A stretch of DNA of 64,000 nt from an uncultured Paracoccaceae bacterium (GTDB lineage: Bacteria > Bacteroidota > Bacteroidia > Flavobacteriales > Flavobacteriaceae): positions 434,001-498,000 of the forward strand of contig CALSPC010000003.1 in the NCBI GenBank assembly GCA_943788135.1, given 5' to 3'. The translations under genes were made by a program, and so were the position numbers. This document shows, in pieces, positions 15,592-25,325 of this stretch. How positions within the stretch are numbered: position 1 is the stretch's first letter; the number at the start of each line of letters is the position of its first letter. The notes under the pieces are model-generated. The model had not been told where the DNA came from, searched no databases, and was given only the letters and a program-made list of their open reading frames with translations.

Positions 15592-18408
15592 ATGATATAC
15601 AATTTCAATGAAATTGAAGCCAAATGGCAAAAATACTGGGCAGAAAATCAAACATTTCAAGCTGATAATTCTTCAACTCAACCCAAATATTATGTTTTAG
15701 ATATGTTTCCCTATCCAAGTGGAGCAGGTCTTCATGTGGGGCATCCATTAGGATATATTGCATCCGATATTTATGCACGATACAAGCGTCATAAAGGTTT
15801 TAATGTTTTGCACCCTCAAGGTTATGATAGTTTTGGATTACCCGCAGAGCAATATGCGATTCAAACGGGACAGCATCCTGCGGTAACTACGGAAGCGAAT
15901 ATAAAAACCTACCGCCGTCAACTCGATCAAATGGGCTTTTCGTTTGATTGGTCTAGAGAAGTCAGGACTTCCTCGCCAGCATATTATAAGTGGACGCAAT
16001 GGATTTTTATTCAATTGTTTAATTCCTGGTATAATAAGTCATCAAATAAGGCAGAATCCATAGACACCCTTGTCAAGCTGTTTTCAGAGCATGGCAATGC
16101 TAAAGTAAATGCAGAATGTGATGATGCAGTAGAGCAATTTACGGCCAAAGAGTGGATCTCATATTCGTCCGAACAACAACAACAAATTTTATTACAATAC
16201 AGATTAACATATCTAGCGGAAACTGAGGTCAACTGGTGTCCAGAACTGGGTACTGTTTTAGCGAATGACGAAATCGTAAACGGGATCTCCGAACGAGGAG
16301 GTTATCCTGTGATTCGTAAAAAAATGACGCAATGGAGTATGCGAATTTCTGCTTATGCTGAGCGGCTTTTACAAGGACTAAGCACCATTGATTGGACGGA
16401 TGCTTTGAAAGAAAGTCAACGCAACTGGATAGGGAAATCTGTTGGGGCTTCAGTAGTGTTTAGTCTAAAAAACCATAACGCTACAATCGAAGTATTTACC
16501 ACACGACCCGATACAATTTATGGAGTATCTTTTATGACACTCGCTCCTGAACATGAGTTGGTAAATCAAATTACTACACCCAACCAAAAATCAGCGGTGG
16601 ACGCTTATGTTTTAGCCACAGCAAAACGTAGCGAGCGCGATCGCATGGCAGATGTAAAAACTATTTCAGGTGTATTTACAGGGGCTTATGCTGAGCATCC
16701 TTTGACAAAAGAAGCTATTCCTGTTTGGATTGGAGATTATGTCTTGGCTGGCTATGGAACAGGAGCAGTAATGTCCGTACCCTGTGGAGATCAACGAGAT
16801 TATGATTTTGCAAAACATTTTAATATACCGATTCCAAATATTTTTGAAGGCGTTGATATTAGTAAAGAAGCTTATACAGATAAAGCAAATACAACTATTG
16901 CAAACAGTGCTTTTTTAAGTGGACTTAGCTATAAAGAAGCCTCCAAACAAGCCATTGAAGCCTTGGAAGCCAAAGGCTATGGTTTAGGGAAAACAAATTA
17001 TAGATTAAGAGATGCTGTCTTTTCTAGACAACGCTATTGGGGCGAACCATTTCCTGTATATTATATTAATGGATTGCCGCAAATGATTGCGGAAAAACAT
17101 TTGCCAATACGATTGCCGGAAATTGAAAAATATCTACCAACAGAAGAAGGTGAACCGCCTCTAGGGCGAGCTGAGGTTTGGGCGTGGGATACCAGTTTAA
17201 ACACTGTTGTAGAAAATAGTAAAATTGATCATCAAACGGTATTTCCCTTAGAGCTTAATACAATGCCAGGTTGGGCGGGGAGTTCTTGGTATTTTAATAG
17301 GTATATGGACGCGCACAACCCAAACGAATTTGCGAGTGCCGAAGCATTGAATTACTGGAAGGAAGTTGATCTGTATATCGGTGGAAGTGAACATGCTACA
17401 GGACATTTGCTTTATGCCCGTTTTTGGCAAAAATTCTTATTTGATTTAGATATTGTTCCTGTAGATGAATTTGCCAAAAAACTGATTAATCAGGGTATGA
17501 TTTTGGGTACGAGTGCGTTTGTAGGGCGCGTAGAAGGCACGCATACATTCATGTCTGCAGATAAGATTACCGACGAAAAAATTCAGTGGATTCATGCGGA
17601 TGTATCTTTTGTAAACGCCTCTGATGAATTAGATATTGAAGCCTTTAAAACTTGGAGAGAAGAATTTAAAAGTGCAGAATTTATCACAGAAAACGACGGT
17701 CTTTTTAAAGTTAAAAGAGAAGTCGAAAAAATGTCTAAATCCAAGTACAATGTCGTCAACCCCGATGCCATTTGTGAGAAATATGGTGCCGATGCATTGC
17801 GCTTATACGAAATGTTTTTGGGACCACTTGAGCAATACAAACCTTGGAACACTTCCGGTATTACAGGCGTTCATAATTTTCTAAAAAAATTATGGAAATT
17901 GTATGTTGGTCAAGAGGGGCTTAAAGTCACCGCTATTGAACCTTCAAAAGACCAGCTAAAAACGCTTCATAAAACCATCAAAAAAGTAACTGAGGATATC
18001 GAGAATTTTTCATTTAACACATCGGTATCTACTTTTATGATCGCAGTCAATGAGCTCACTACACAAGGCTGTACTTCTAGAGCAGTACTAGAACCGCTTT
18101 TAGTCTTAATAGCACCTTATGCTCCCCATATCGCCGAAGAATTATGGAGTCAACTAGGACATGATGAATCCATTTCAAAAACTAAATTTCCAGAATTTGA
18201 GGCGAGTCATTTGATCGAAAGTGTAAAAGCTTATCCGATATCGTTTAATGGAAAAATGCGTTTTACCATAGAGTTGTCTCTGGACTTAAGTAAAGATGAA
18301 ATTGAAGCCGCAGTGATGGCAGATGAAAAAACACAAGCGCAGCTAGAGGGTCGAACACCCAAAAAAGTAATAGTTGTTCCAGGAAAAATCGTAAACATTG
18401 TTGGATAA
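15592..18408 (+). CDS. leuS: Leucine--tRNA ligase
   Basis: Charges tRNA-Leu. From the chosen ATG the protein is 938 aa. The HIGH-type motif is YPSGAGLHVGHPLGY near residue 45. The editing domain carries TTRPDTIYGVSFMTLAPEH and YGTGAVMSVPCGDQRDYDFA. The signature KMSKSKYN precedes the anticodon-binding domain, and the C-terminal domain ends KVIVVPGKIVNIVG. An in-frame start 25 codons earlier is rejected because the promoter lies inside it. The last bases overlap the SemiSWEET start. Confidence 0.97.
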   Translation: MIYNFNEIEAKWQKYWAENQTFQADNSSTQPKYYVLDMFPYPSGAGLHVGHPLGYIASDIYARYKRHKGFNVLHPQGYDSFGLPAEQYAIQTGQHPAVTTEANIKTYRRQLDQMGFSFDWSREVRTSSPAYYKWTQWIFIQLFNSWYNKSSNKAESIDTLVKLFSEHGNAKVNAECDDAVEQFTAKEWISYSSEQQQQILLQYRLTYLAETEVNWCPELGTVLANDEIVNGISERGGYPVIRKKMTQWSMRISAYAERLLQGLSTIDWTDALKESQRNWIGKSVGASVVFSLKNHNATIEVFTTRPDTIYGVSFMTLAPEHELVNQITTPNQKSAVDAYVLATAKRSERDRMADVKTISGVFTGAYAEHPLTKEAIPVWIGDYVLAGYGTGAVMSVPCGDQRDYDFAKHFNIPIPNIFEGVDISKEAYTDKANTTIANSAFLSGLSYKEASKQAIEALEAKGYGLGKTNYRLRDAVFSRQRYWGEPFPVYYINGLPQMIAEKHLPIRLPEIEKYLPTEEGEPPLGRAEVWAWDTSLNTVVENSKIDHQTVFPLELNTMPGWAGSSWYFNRYMDAHNPNEFASAEALNYWKEVDLYIGGSEHATGHLLYARFWQKFLFDLDIVPVDEFAKKLINQGMILGTSAFVGRVEGTHTFMSADKITDEKIQWIHADVSFVNASDELDIEAFKTWREEFKSAEFITENDGLFKVKREVEKMSKSKYNVVNPDAICEKYGADALRLYEMFLGPLEQYKPWNTSGITGVHNFLKKLWKLYVGQEGLKVTAIEPSKDQLKTLHKTIKKVTEDIENFSFNTSVSTFMIAVNELTTQGCTSRAVLEPLLVLIAPYAPHIAEELWSQLGHDESISKTKFPEFEASHLIESVKAYPISFNGKMRFTIELSLDLSKDEIEAAVMADEKTQAQLEGRTPKKVIVVPGKIVNIVG

Positions 18409-18670
18409 TATAGATCATATCGAAGTTTTAGGGCTCATTGCAGCGTGTCTGACCACTTATGCATTTTTGCCGCAAGTTTATAAAACTTGGAAAACAAAAG
18501 ATGTGTCGGCATTTTCATTACCAACATTTTCTTTGTTCTTTATTGGTATTGCATTTTGGCTAATATATGGCATATACAAAGAGAGTATCTCCATGATTTT
18601 AGCAAATACAATCACGTTAATGTCGTCTTTTGCACTACTAGTTTTTATTTATAAGTATAGAAACCGTTAA
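18398..18670 (+). CDS. SemiSWEET-type sugar transporter
   Basis: A 90 aa protein with three predicted membrane helices, the half-transporter architecture of bacterial SemiSWEETs, which dimerise to move sugars. The PQ-loop motif FLPQVYKTWKTKDVSAFSL follows helix 1, and AFWLIYGI and ANTITLMSS match the other helices. Start codon is TTG (18398 or 18401), overlapping the end of leuS. The sugar transported is unknown. Confidence 0.88.
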   Translation: MLDNIDHIEVLGLIAACLTTYAFLPQVYKTWKTKDVSAFSLPTFSLFFIGIAFWLIYGIYKESISMILANTITLMSSFALLVFIYKYRNR

Positions 18671-18708
18671 AATTAAGTGTCAATTTTTCAGTTTTAAAAA
18701 ATTGGAAC

Positions 18709-18716
18709 TATATTTG
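18709..18716 (+). promoter_or_regulatory. -7 promoter element for the zinc metallopeptidase gene
   Basis: TATATTTG, 30 bases before the start codon at 18746, a full consensus match. Confidence 0.5.
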
Positions 18717-18745
18717 GTAGATACTAAATCTAAAAATATATACTT

Positions 18746-19438
18746 ATGGGAACGTACTATTTAATCCTTGGAGCCATCGCCTTAGTGAGTTGGCTTGTGA
18801 GCTCGACGTTAAAACGAAAATTTGCAGCCTACTCAAAAATTCATCTGCGCAATGGATTAAGTGGTGCCGAAATTGCTGAAAAGATGCTTTTAGATCACGG
18901 AATTAAAGACGTAAAAGTCGTGTCAACTGCTGGTCGTTTGACAGATCATTATAATCCGACAGACAAAACAGTAAATTTAAGTGAAGCAGTGTATAACCAA
19001 CGAAATGCAGCTGCAGCTGCAGTTGCTGCACACGAATGTGGACATGCTGTTCAGCATGCACAAGCCTATAGCTGGTTACAGCTACGATCAACACTAGTTC
19101 CTGCGGTGAACATCTCATCGAAACTGTCTATGTGGTTAATTTTTGGAGGGCTTATTTTAGGATTTGGAGCTGGCATAGGATTAGGGTATTGGGTCGTTGT
19201 TACTGGATTTTTGCTGATGGCAGTTGCTACACTATTTAGTTTTGTCACATTGCCAGTAGAGTACGATGCGAGTAATCGTGCTCTGGCATGGTTAAAAAAC
19301 AAGCATATGCTTTCTCAAGAAGAGTATAAAGGTGCCGAAGATGCGCTAAAGTGGGCTGCACGAACATACTTGGTTGCTGCACTTGGATCGCTAGCGACTT
19401 TAGTATATTGGGCTTATCAAATTTTTGGTAGAGAGTAA
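18746..19438 (+). CDS. YugP-type membrane zinc metallopeptidase
   Basis: A 230 aa integral membrane protein of the Zn_peptidase_2 (YugP) family. It has an N-terminal helix, the zinc motif AAAVAAHECGHAVQHAQ (HExxH) near residue 95, then further helices and FVTLPVEYDASNRALAWL with a conserved acidic residue near 174. Physiological substrate unknown. It is convergent with the Lrp regulator; the two stop codons adjoin with no overlap. Confidence 0.9.
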   Translation: MGTYYLILGAIALVSWLVSSTLKRKFAAYSKIHLRNGLSGAEIAEKMLLDHGIKDVKVVSTAGRLTDHYNPTDKTVNLSEAVYNQRNAAAAAVAAHECGHAVQHAQAYSWLQLRSTLVPAVNISSKLSMWLIFGGLILGFGAGIGLGYWVVVTGFLLMAVATLFSFVTLPVEYDASNRALAWLKNKHMLSQEEYKGAEDALKWAARTYLVAALGSLATLVYWAYQIFGRE

Positions 19439-19900
19439 TTAGATTTTGATTTGTCGATCTATTTGTTGGTCTAATGAAATGAATGTTTCTGTTCTTGAAA
19501 CTCCTGAAATCGGTTGAATTTGTTTGTTCAATACTGCCATTAAATGTGCGTTGTCCTTACAAAGAATTTTAATCAAAACACTCCAGTTTCCAGTAGTATA
19601 ATGACATTCTAACACTTCAGGAATTTTTTTGAGTTGTTTGACAGCATCTGAGTTGTTTTTGGCTTTATCAAGGAAAACTCCAACAAATGCCATGGTTGTA
19701 TAGCCTAAAACTTTTGGATTCAATACAAACTTAGAACCTGCAATAAGTCCTGAGCTTTCTAGTTTTCTAAGCCGTTGATGAATGGCAGCCCCAGAAATTC
19801 CAACACCACGTGCAATTTCTAGTACAGGAGTCCGGGCATCTTTCATTAATGCTCTAAGAATTGTTTTATCAATACCGTCGATTTCTATAGTTTTATTCAT
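19439..19900 (-). CDS. Lrp/AsnC family transcriptional regulator
   Basis: A 153 aa feast/famine regulator. The N-terminal helix-turn-helix (EIARGVGISGAAIHQRLRKLESSGLI) is followed by an RAM ligand-binding domain (VGVFLDKAKNN, HYTTGNWSVLIKILCKDNAHL). Lrp proteins sense amino acids. It lies just downstream of, and in the same direction as, the saccharopine-dehydrogenase-like gene, suggesting control of lysine or related catabolism. That link is inference. A TATTTTTG promoter element lies upstream. Confidence 0.93.
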   Translation of the reverse strand: MNKTIEIDGIDKTILRALMKDARTPVLEIARGVGISGAAIHQRLRKLESSGLIAGSKFVLNPKVLGYTTMAFVGVFLDKAKNNSDAVKQLKKIPEVLECHYTTGNWSVLIKILCKDNAHLMAVLNKQIQPISGVSRTETFISLDQQIDRQIKI

Positions 19901-19928
19901 TTAGGATGGAATTTATGAATTAACGAAC

Positions 19929-19936
19929 CAAAAATA
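19929..19936 (-). promoter_or_regulatory. -7 promoter element for the Lrp gene
   Basis: Reads TATTTTTG on the minus strand, 29 bases before the start at 19900. It suggests the regulator has its own promoter in addition to any read-through from the dehydrogenase gene. Confidence 0.4.
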
Positions 19937-19963
19937 TAAAAATTATATCATTTTATAACTAAA

Positions 19964-21328
19964 TTATGTATTTAAAGGATTATATCCGAAGTATTTTCCT
20001 TTTTTTTCTTTAAATATGACACCAAAATCTTTTAATTCATTTAAAATTGGGTCGTAAAACTCTTTTTTAGTAGGAATTTGTACGCCATATGTTTTAATTT
20101 TGTTATTTAATATTGCTAATGCTGCAATTCCAACAGGTAAACCTACAGTTTTTGCCATAGCAGTAAACGTTTGATCTTCGCCAGTACACACCATAGTTGC
20201 ATCAATTTGATGTTTTTTGCCCCCTAATTCATATCCAAATTTGTGATACATCACAATCATATCTTTGTCATTAGGACTCAAAGTCCAACTGTCTAAAAGG
20301 ATTTTTTGAAGTATTTGTGCAGGTGTGGCACTTTTCAGTTCCACTTTTTTGTTGGGGTTAAATAGATCTAATTCTTCTAGTTTTTCCCATACAATATCAT
20401 CCTGATCTATTTTTAGTTTGTATCGTAATTTCAATTCTACAGAATCTGTTGGACTATAGGGTAAAAAAGAATTCATAAAATCTCTATAGCTCATATGTTC
20501 ACTTCCTGAGATGCTATAACTATCGTCTGTCATCCCAAGAATTACAAAAATTTGCCAGGCTCTACTAAAACCAACCCGTCTAATTGTGCCTCTATATAAT
20601 GTCTTGACGGCGTCTAATCCATATGCACTTTGGTATTTTAATGAATCTCTATTAGCATAGGCTTCAAATCGTCCATAACCCTCTACCTCAAGAAACTCTG
20701 TACGTCTAAACAATCTGTGGTAAGGAATATATTTAAATTTCCCTTCTTGAAGAAATTTAGCAGCTCCGCCTTGTCCTGCCAATACAACATTCCGAGGGTT
20801 CCAAGTGAATTTATAATTCCAAAGATTAGTGTCGCTCTCAGGCGCCATCAAGCCACCTGTAAAGGATTCAAAAAGAATCATTTTTCCGCCCGACTCTGTG
20901 ATGCGATCAATAACCTGCATGGCACTCATATGATCAACGCCGGGATCTAATCCAATTTCATTTAAAAATACTAAATTTTTCGCTTTTGCTTCTTTGTCTA
21001 GAGCTTGCATTTCTTCACTAACATAAGAAGCTGTGACCATGTGTTTTCTAAATGTTAAACAATCTTTTGCCACTTCGATATGAAACCTAGCCGGCAGCAT
21101 TGAAACAACGAGATCTGCATTTTGAATAGCCTGCTGGCGTGCCGTCTTATTAAATATATCAAGTTTAAGTGCTTTAGCATTTGCATGATTCCCAATCCAT
21201 TTTTTAGCATTAGAAATTTCTAAATCGCCAATAGTGATTTCTAAGTTTTCAGCTTTGGATTTATCTAAAAAATATTGGATGAGGTATGAGGCAGATTTGC
21301 CTGCGCCTATGATTAAAATGTTTCGCAT
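19964..21328 (-). CDS. Saccharopine dehydrogenase family protein
   Basis: A 454 aa NAD(P)-dependent oxidoreductase. The N-terminal Rossmann motif is ILIIGAGKSASYLIQYFLD, with VVSMLPARFHIEVAKDCL and NEIGLDPGVDHMSAMQVID marking the saccharopine dehydrogenase/LYS9-like fold. The family handles saccharopine to glutamate and aminoadipate semialdehyde, or related reactions. No partner lysine-ketoglutarate reductase is adjacent. The Lrp regulator follows after 63 bases. Assignment to lysine degradation is likely but not proven. Confidence 0.87.
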   Translation of the reverse strand: MRNILIIGAGKSASYLIQYFLDKSKAENLEITIGDLEISNAKKWIGNHANAKALKLDIFNKTARQQAIQNADLVVSMLPARFHIEVAKDCLTFRKHMVTASYVSEEMQALDKEAKAKNLVFLNEIGLDPGVDHMSAMQVIDRITESGGKMILFESFTGGLMAPESDTNLWNYKFTWNPRNVVLAGQGGAAKFLQEGKFKYIPYHRLFRRTEFLEVEGYGRFEAYANRDSLKYQSAYGLDAVKTLYRGTIRRVGFSRAWQIFVILGMTDDSYSISGSEHMSYRDFMNSFLPYSPTDSVELKLRYKLKIDQDDIVWEKLEELDLFNPNKKVELKSATPAQILQKILLDSWTLSPNDKDMIVMYHKFGYELGGKKHQIDATMVCTGEDQTFTAMAKTVGLPVGIAALAILNNKIKTYGVQIPTKKEFYDPILNELKDFGVIFKEKKGKYFGYNPLNT

Positions 21329-21424
21329 ATTAAATTGAGATTCTTATTTTTGTAAAAAGTTTGCCTACTAATGTAGTGAAAAAGTTCAAACGAGTTTAGA
21401 AATTAGAATAGGCTATAAATAGAT

Positions 21425-21826
21425 ATGGATAGAAAAATAGTTTTATTGGCAAGTTTTATTGGGGGTTTAGGCGTTGTACTAGGCGCTTTTGCAGCACACG
21501 GATTGAAACCTTTACTTAGTGTTTCTGCCCTCGAAAGTTTCAATACGGGTATTCGCTATCAAATGTACCATGCCTTTTTATTGTTTTTTTTAGCAACCAC
21601 AACACACATCACAGCAAAACAAAAATCCATTTTATATACACTCATTCTCATCGGAGTTTTAGTATTTTCAGGATCTATATATGTATTAGCGACTAATGAT
21701 TTGACTTCTTTTAACTTCAAAGTTATTGGGTTTGTTACTCCAATTGGAGGGCTGTTTTTGATAGCTTCATGGGCGCTTTTGTTTGTGTATTTTTTTAGAA
21801 AAAAAAGTAAATCACACCCTATTTAA
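21425..21826 (+). CDS. DUF423 small membrane protein
   Basis: A 133 aa protein with four predicted membrane helices of the widespread DUF423 (YgdD-like) family. Diagnostic parts are GGLGVVLGAFAAHGLK near the N-terminus and SFNTGIRYQMYHAFLLF. The conserved AAHGL and RYQMYHA segments are both intact. Function unknown. Confidence 0.9.
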   Translation: MDRKIVLLASFIGGLGVVLGAFAAHGLKPLLSVSALESFNTGIRYQMYHAFLLFFLATTTHITAKQKSILYTLILIGVLVFSGSIYVLATNDLTSFNFKVIGFVTPIGGLFLIASWALLFVYFFRKKSKSHPI

Positions 21827-21836
21827 TAATATTTAA

Positions 21837-21844
21837 TACTTTTG
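21837..21844 (+). promoter_or_regulatory. -7 promoter element for pckA
   Basis: TACTTTTG matches TAnnTTTG, 25 bases before the pckA start. Confidence 0.45.
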
Positions 21845-21868
21845 TAAGATTAATTAAATGTAAATAAT

Positions 21869-23482
21869 ATGTACCAACCAGCCCTAGTTACGAAAACGAT
21901 TTCGTTAAATCATATCGGAATCACTTCTAAAACCCTACACTATCAATTACCTCCAAACAAATTACACGAAATCACCCTTAAACTCAAACAAGGTTTCGAA
22001 GCGCGCTCAGGGGCTTTGATAATTCAAACTGGGGAGTTCACAGGCCGCTCTCCAAAAGATCGATTTATAGTCAAAGACGATATTACTAAAGATCACATTT
22101 GGTGGGGAGATGTCAATATCCCTTTTGCTTCGGAAGACTTTGATCAACTCTATAATAAAGTGACAGCCTACCTTTCTGAAAGAGATATTTACGTTCGAGA
22201 TAGTTATGTGTGTTCTGACCCTGCTTACCGTACTAATATTAGAGTGATTAACGAATATCCTTGGAGTAATTATTTTGCGTATAATATGTTTTTACGACCA
22301 AAAGATTCGGAATTAAAAAACTTTGAGCCTGAGTGGACGGTAATTAATGCGCCAGGTTTTAGGGCCGATCCAAAAAAAGATGGCACCCGTCAACATAATT
22401 TTGCGATATTAAACTTCACTAAAAAAATAGCTCTTATTGGTGGTACGGGCTATACAGGAGAAATCAAAAAAGGAATTTTTTCAGCCTTAAACTTTATTTT
22501 GCCAGTGTTTAAAAATACCCTTCCTATGCACTGCAGTGCCAATGTTGGGAAAGAGGGAGGTACTTCCATCTTTTTTGGACTTTCTGGGACAGGTAAAACC
22601 ACACTTTCTACCGACCATCACCGTCATTTGATTGGAGACGACGAACATGGTTGGACTAGTGAAAATACTATTTTTAATTTTGAAGGTGGTTGCTATGCTA
22701 AAGTTGTCAATTTGTCGAGAGACAAAGAACCTGAAATATTTGATGCTATAAAAAAAGGAGCGATTCTTGAAAATGTGATTATGGATGCCAAAGGAGAAGT
22801 TGATTATTCAGATACAACCATCACCCAAAATACGCGCGTGAGTTACCCCATTCATTTTATAGACAATATTCAACCTAACTCAATTGGTAAAAATCCTAAA
22901 AATATATTTTTTCTTACCGCTGATGCTTTTGGTGTATTACCTCCAATTTCCAAACTAACGCCTGGTCAAGCAGCCTATCATTTTATTTCAGGCTATACCG
23001 CCAAAGTTGCGGGGACAGAAGCTGGGATAACAGAACCTGTGCCTAGTTTTTCAGCTTGTTTTGGAGCGCCTTTTATGCCGTTACACCCCACAAAATATGC
23101 TGAAATGTTGAGCGCTAAAATGAAAGCTACTGGGGTTAATGTTTGGTTGGTAAACACAGGTTGGACTGGAGGACCATATGGTATTGGGACGCGCATGAAA
23201 CTGTCCTTTACGCGGGCTATGATCAATGCTGCAATGGATGGTTCCTTAGAAGCTGCTAATAAAAATAATTATCACATTCATTCTGTGTTCGGAGTACTTC
23301 AACCGAGAGTGTGTCCCAATGTGCCTACAGCAGTGTTGAGCCCAAGAAAAACATGGAAAAATGATGAAGGATTTTATAAAACCGCTCATAAATTAGCAGA
23401 ATCATTTAATACCAATTTTGAGAAATTTGAGCCCTATGCAAATAAAGAAATTATTGCTGGCGGACCAAAATATTTACAGTAA
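21869..23482 (+). CDS. pckA: Phosphoenolpyruvate carboxykinase (ATP)
   Basis: Converts oxaloacetate and ATP to PEP, the entry step of gluconeogenesis. At 537 aa it has the family kinase loop FGLSGTGKTTLS near residue 233, the metal site LIGDDEHGW, TGRSPKDRFIV near the N-terminus and FSACFGAPFMPLHP. All catalytic segments look intact. Monocistronic by spacing. Confidence 0.97.
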   Translation: MYQPALVTKTISLNHIGITSKTLHYQLPPNKLHEITLKLKQGFEARSGALIIQTGEFTGRSPKDRFIVKDDITKDHIWWGDVNIPFASEDFDQLYNKVTAYLSERDIYVRDSYVCSDPAYRTNIRVINEYPWSNYFAYNMFLRPKDSELKNFEPEWTVINAPGFRADPKKDGTRQHNFAILNFTKKIALIGGTGYTGEIKKGIFSALNFILPVFKNTLPMHCSANVGKEGGTSIFFGLSGTGKTTLSTDHHRHLIGDDEHGWTSENTIFNFEGGCYAKVVNLSRDKEPEIFDAIKKGAILENVIMDAKGEVDYSDTTITQNTRVSYPIHFIDNIQPNSIGKNPKNIFFLTADAFGVLPPISKLTPGQAAYHFISGYTAKVAGTEAGITEPVPSFSACFGAPFMPLHPTKYAEMLSAKMKATGVNVWLVNTGWTGGPYGIGTRMKLSFTRAMINAAMDGSLEAANKNNYHIHSVFGVLQPRVCPNVPTAVLSPRKTWKNDEGFYKTAHKLAESFNTNFEKFEPYANKEIIAGGPKYLQ

Positions 23483-23594
23483 AACAGTATAAGCTTCTAA
23501 AATAGCGGCCTATACTCTCTAGAGTTACTAATCTTATATACTTTTTTTCAATTTAAAAAATAAAAAGTGTAATTTTAGGCTTCACAAATAACCA

Positions 23595-24071
23595 ATGAAA
23601 TATTTTTCTGTTGCAATACTCTTCTATTCTTTTTTTTCATGTCAGTATTATGAAAAAAAGAAACTCGATTCCAACACGATTTTAATGGAAGAATTAAAAA
23701 CGTTTAATTGGAACGAAGTCGACCGTTATCCAAGCTTTGAAAATTGTGTGGATGCTATAGATTTTCAGGACAGTAAACAGTGTTTCGAAACTACCATTAC
23801 GACACAAATTTCGGACTATCTTTCAGCACAAAACCTAATTGTTTCGCAAACCGTTAGTGATACAATACAAATCAATTTTTTGGTGCTAAAAAGCGGTGAA
23901 ATAAAGATCACTCAACTTCAGGTTCAAGAATTAACTAAACAACAAATACCGGGTTTGGACTCTCTTCTAAACTACAGTTTAAAGGGGCTGCCTAAATTAT
24001 ACCCAGCGATTAAAAGAAGTCAACAGGTGCAAACAGCATTTCAATTGCCCCTAGTCCTTAAAGTTAAGTAA
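23595..24071 (+). CDS. Putative lipoprotein, unknown function
   Basis: A 158 aa protein with a short signal peptide and lipobox-like SFFSC (Cys near 16), so probably lipid-anchored. The C-terminal half (IQINFLVLKSGEIKITQLQV ... LPKLYPAIKRSQQVQTAFQLPLVLKV) resembles the TonB C-terminal fold in layout, though weakly. It heads a co-directional run (outer-membrane protein, ruvC, DinB, hemW, cyclase, MmcQ). Function unknown. Confidence 0.6.
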   Translation: MKYFSVAILFYSFFSCQYYEKKKLDSNTILMEELKTFNWNEVDRYPSFENCVDAIDFQDSKQCFETTITTQISDYLSAQNLIVSQTVSDTIQINFLVLKSGEIKITQLQVQELTKQQIPGLDSLLNYSLKGLPKLYPAIKRSQQVQTAFQLPLVLKVK

Positions 24072-24095
24072 AGATCATCATTATAAATCCCTCAA

Positions 24096-24761
24096 TTGAC
24101 AGTGAAAAGAACGCTCAAATTAGTTTTAAAACAGTATAACATCAGATTACTTTTGGTGTTGTTTCTATTTTTTGGCGTTTTTCATAGTGGGCATGCACAA
24201 CAAGAAGTAGATGTGTTTAGATTGCAATTGGGTCTAGGAATCAATAGTCCATTAGACACTAATTTGACGCCGCAATTTGAGTCGAAAACGATTAATTTCC
24301 CCTCTATTCAATTGGGGTTAAGGTATATGTTTAAAAAGACTCTAGGCGCGAAACTCGATGTTCAATATAATCGATTTTCATCTGCATCGAATTCGTTACC
24401 CTTTAAATCTAACTACTCACGACTCAATCTTCAAGGCATTTATGATGTAACGGATAAATTGAAATTTTTATCCCCGAGAACTTCAATTTTTGTTCATGCA
24501 GGTCCTGGCTTGAGCATTTCAAAGCCTCTTGGAATTTATAATTCGAATACCTATAATTTTTTTAACCTCAATGCTGGGGTTGAGGTTGAATTTATAGTAT
24601 CAAAACGCTTATCTTTATTCTCAGATTTAAATTATACTTACGCCTTTGCGTCGGACGATAAGTATGCTGTTTTGACAGAGGGGTTTTCATTTAACGAAAA
24701 TATGATTCAAGTAACAGTTGGAATTTCAGTTGCATTAAGTGGTTGTAAATATTGTGAATAA
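24096..24761 (+). CDS. Outer-membrane beta-barrel protein
   Basis: A 221 aa protein with a signal peptide (LLLVLFLFFGVFHSGHAQQ) and alternating amphipathic strands typical of small porin-like barrels (LQLGLGINSPLD, LGAKLDVQYNRFSSAS, SLFSDLNYTYAFAS, QVTVGISVALS). The start is TTG at 24096, chosen because the signal peptide begins shortly after it. The final residues CKYCE add two cysteines after the last strand. It overlaps ruvC by one base. Function unknown. Confidence 0.75.
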   Translation: MTVKRTLKLVLKQYNIRLLLVLFLFFGVFHSGHAQQEVDVFRLQLGLGINSPLDTNLTPQFESKTINFPSIQLGLRYMFKKTLGAKLDVQYNRFSSASNSLPFKSNYSRLNLQGIYDVTDKLKFLSPRTSIFVHAGPGLSISKPLGIYNSNTYNFFNLNAGVEVEFIVSKRLSLFSDLNYTYAFASDDKYAVLTEGFSFNENMIQVTVGISVALSGCKYCE

Positions 24762-25315
24762 TGGCAGATGATAAAATTATATTAGGAATTGACCCTGGAA
24801 CCACTATTATGGGCTTCGGTTTGATTAAAGTGAAGGGCAAAACTATGGAGTTTTTACAATTAAATGAATTGTTACTTCAAAAATATGACGATCATTACTT
24901 GAAACTTAAACTTATTTTTGAACGTACTGTAGAACTGATCGATACGTATCACCCCGATGAAATCGCCATTGAAGCCCCTTTTTTCGGAAAAAACGTACAA
25001 AGTATGCTCAAGCTTGGACGAGCACAAGGTGTGGCTATGGCTGCAGGACTTTCTAGAGAAATCCCAATCACAGAGTATTCGCCAAAAAAAATTAAAATGG
25101 CTATTACTGGAAATGGAAATGCCAGTAAAGAACAAGTAGCTAAAATGCTTCAAAGTCTGTTAAGCCTAAAAGAGCTGCCTAAGAATTTAGACTCAACAGA
25201 TGGTCTGGCGGCGGCAGTTTGCCATTTTTATAACCAAGGAAAAGTCACTTCTGGTAAAAGTTATACGGGATGGAGTGCCTTTGTGAAGCAGAACGAGAGT
25301 CGAGTTAAAAGGTAA
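24761..25315 (+). CDS. ruvC: Crossover junction endodeoxyribonuclease RuvC
   Basis: Resolves Holliday junctions with RuvAB. Motifs: IILGIDPGTTIMGFGLI with the first catalytic Asp, DEIAIEAPFFGKNVQSMLKLGRAQG with the catalytic Glu, and STDGLAAAVCHFYN with the C-terminal Asp. Length 184 aa is standard. Its ATG overlaps the stop of the outer-membrane protein gene. Confidence 0.97.
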   Translation: MADDKIILGIDPGTTIMGFGLIKVKGKTMEFLQLNELLLQKYDDHYLKLKLIFERTVELIDTYHPDEIAIEAPFFGKNVQSMLKLGRAQGVAMAAGLSREIPITEYSPKKIKMAITGNGNASKEQVAKMLQSLLSLKELPKNLDSTDGLAAAVCHFYNQGKVTSGKSYTGWSAFVKQNESRVKR

Positions 25316-25325
25316 ATTCACGATT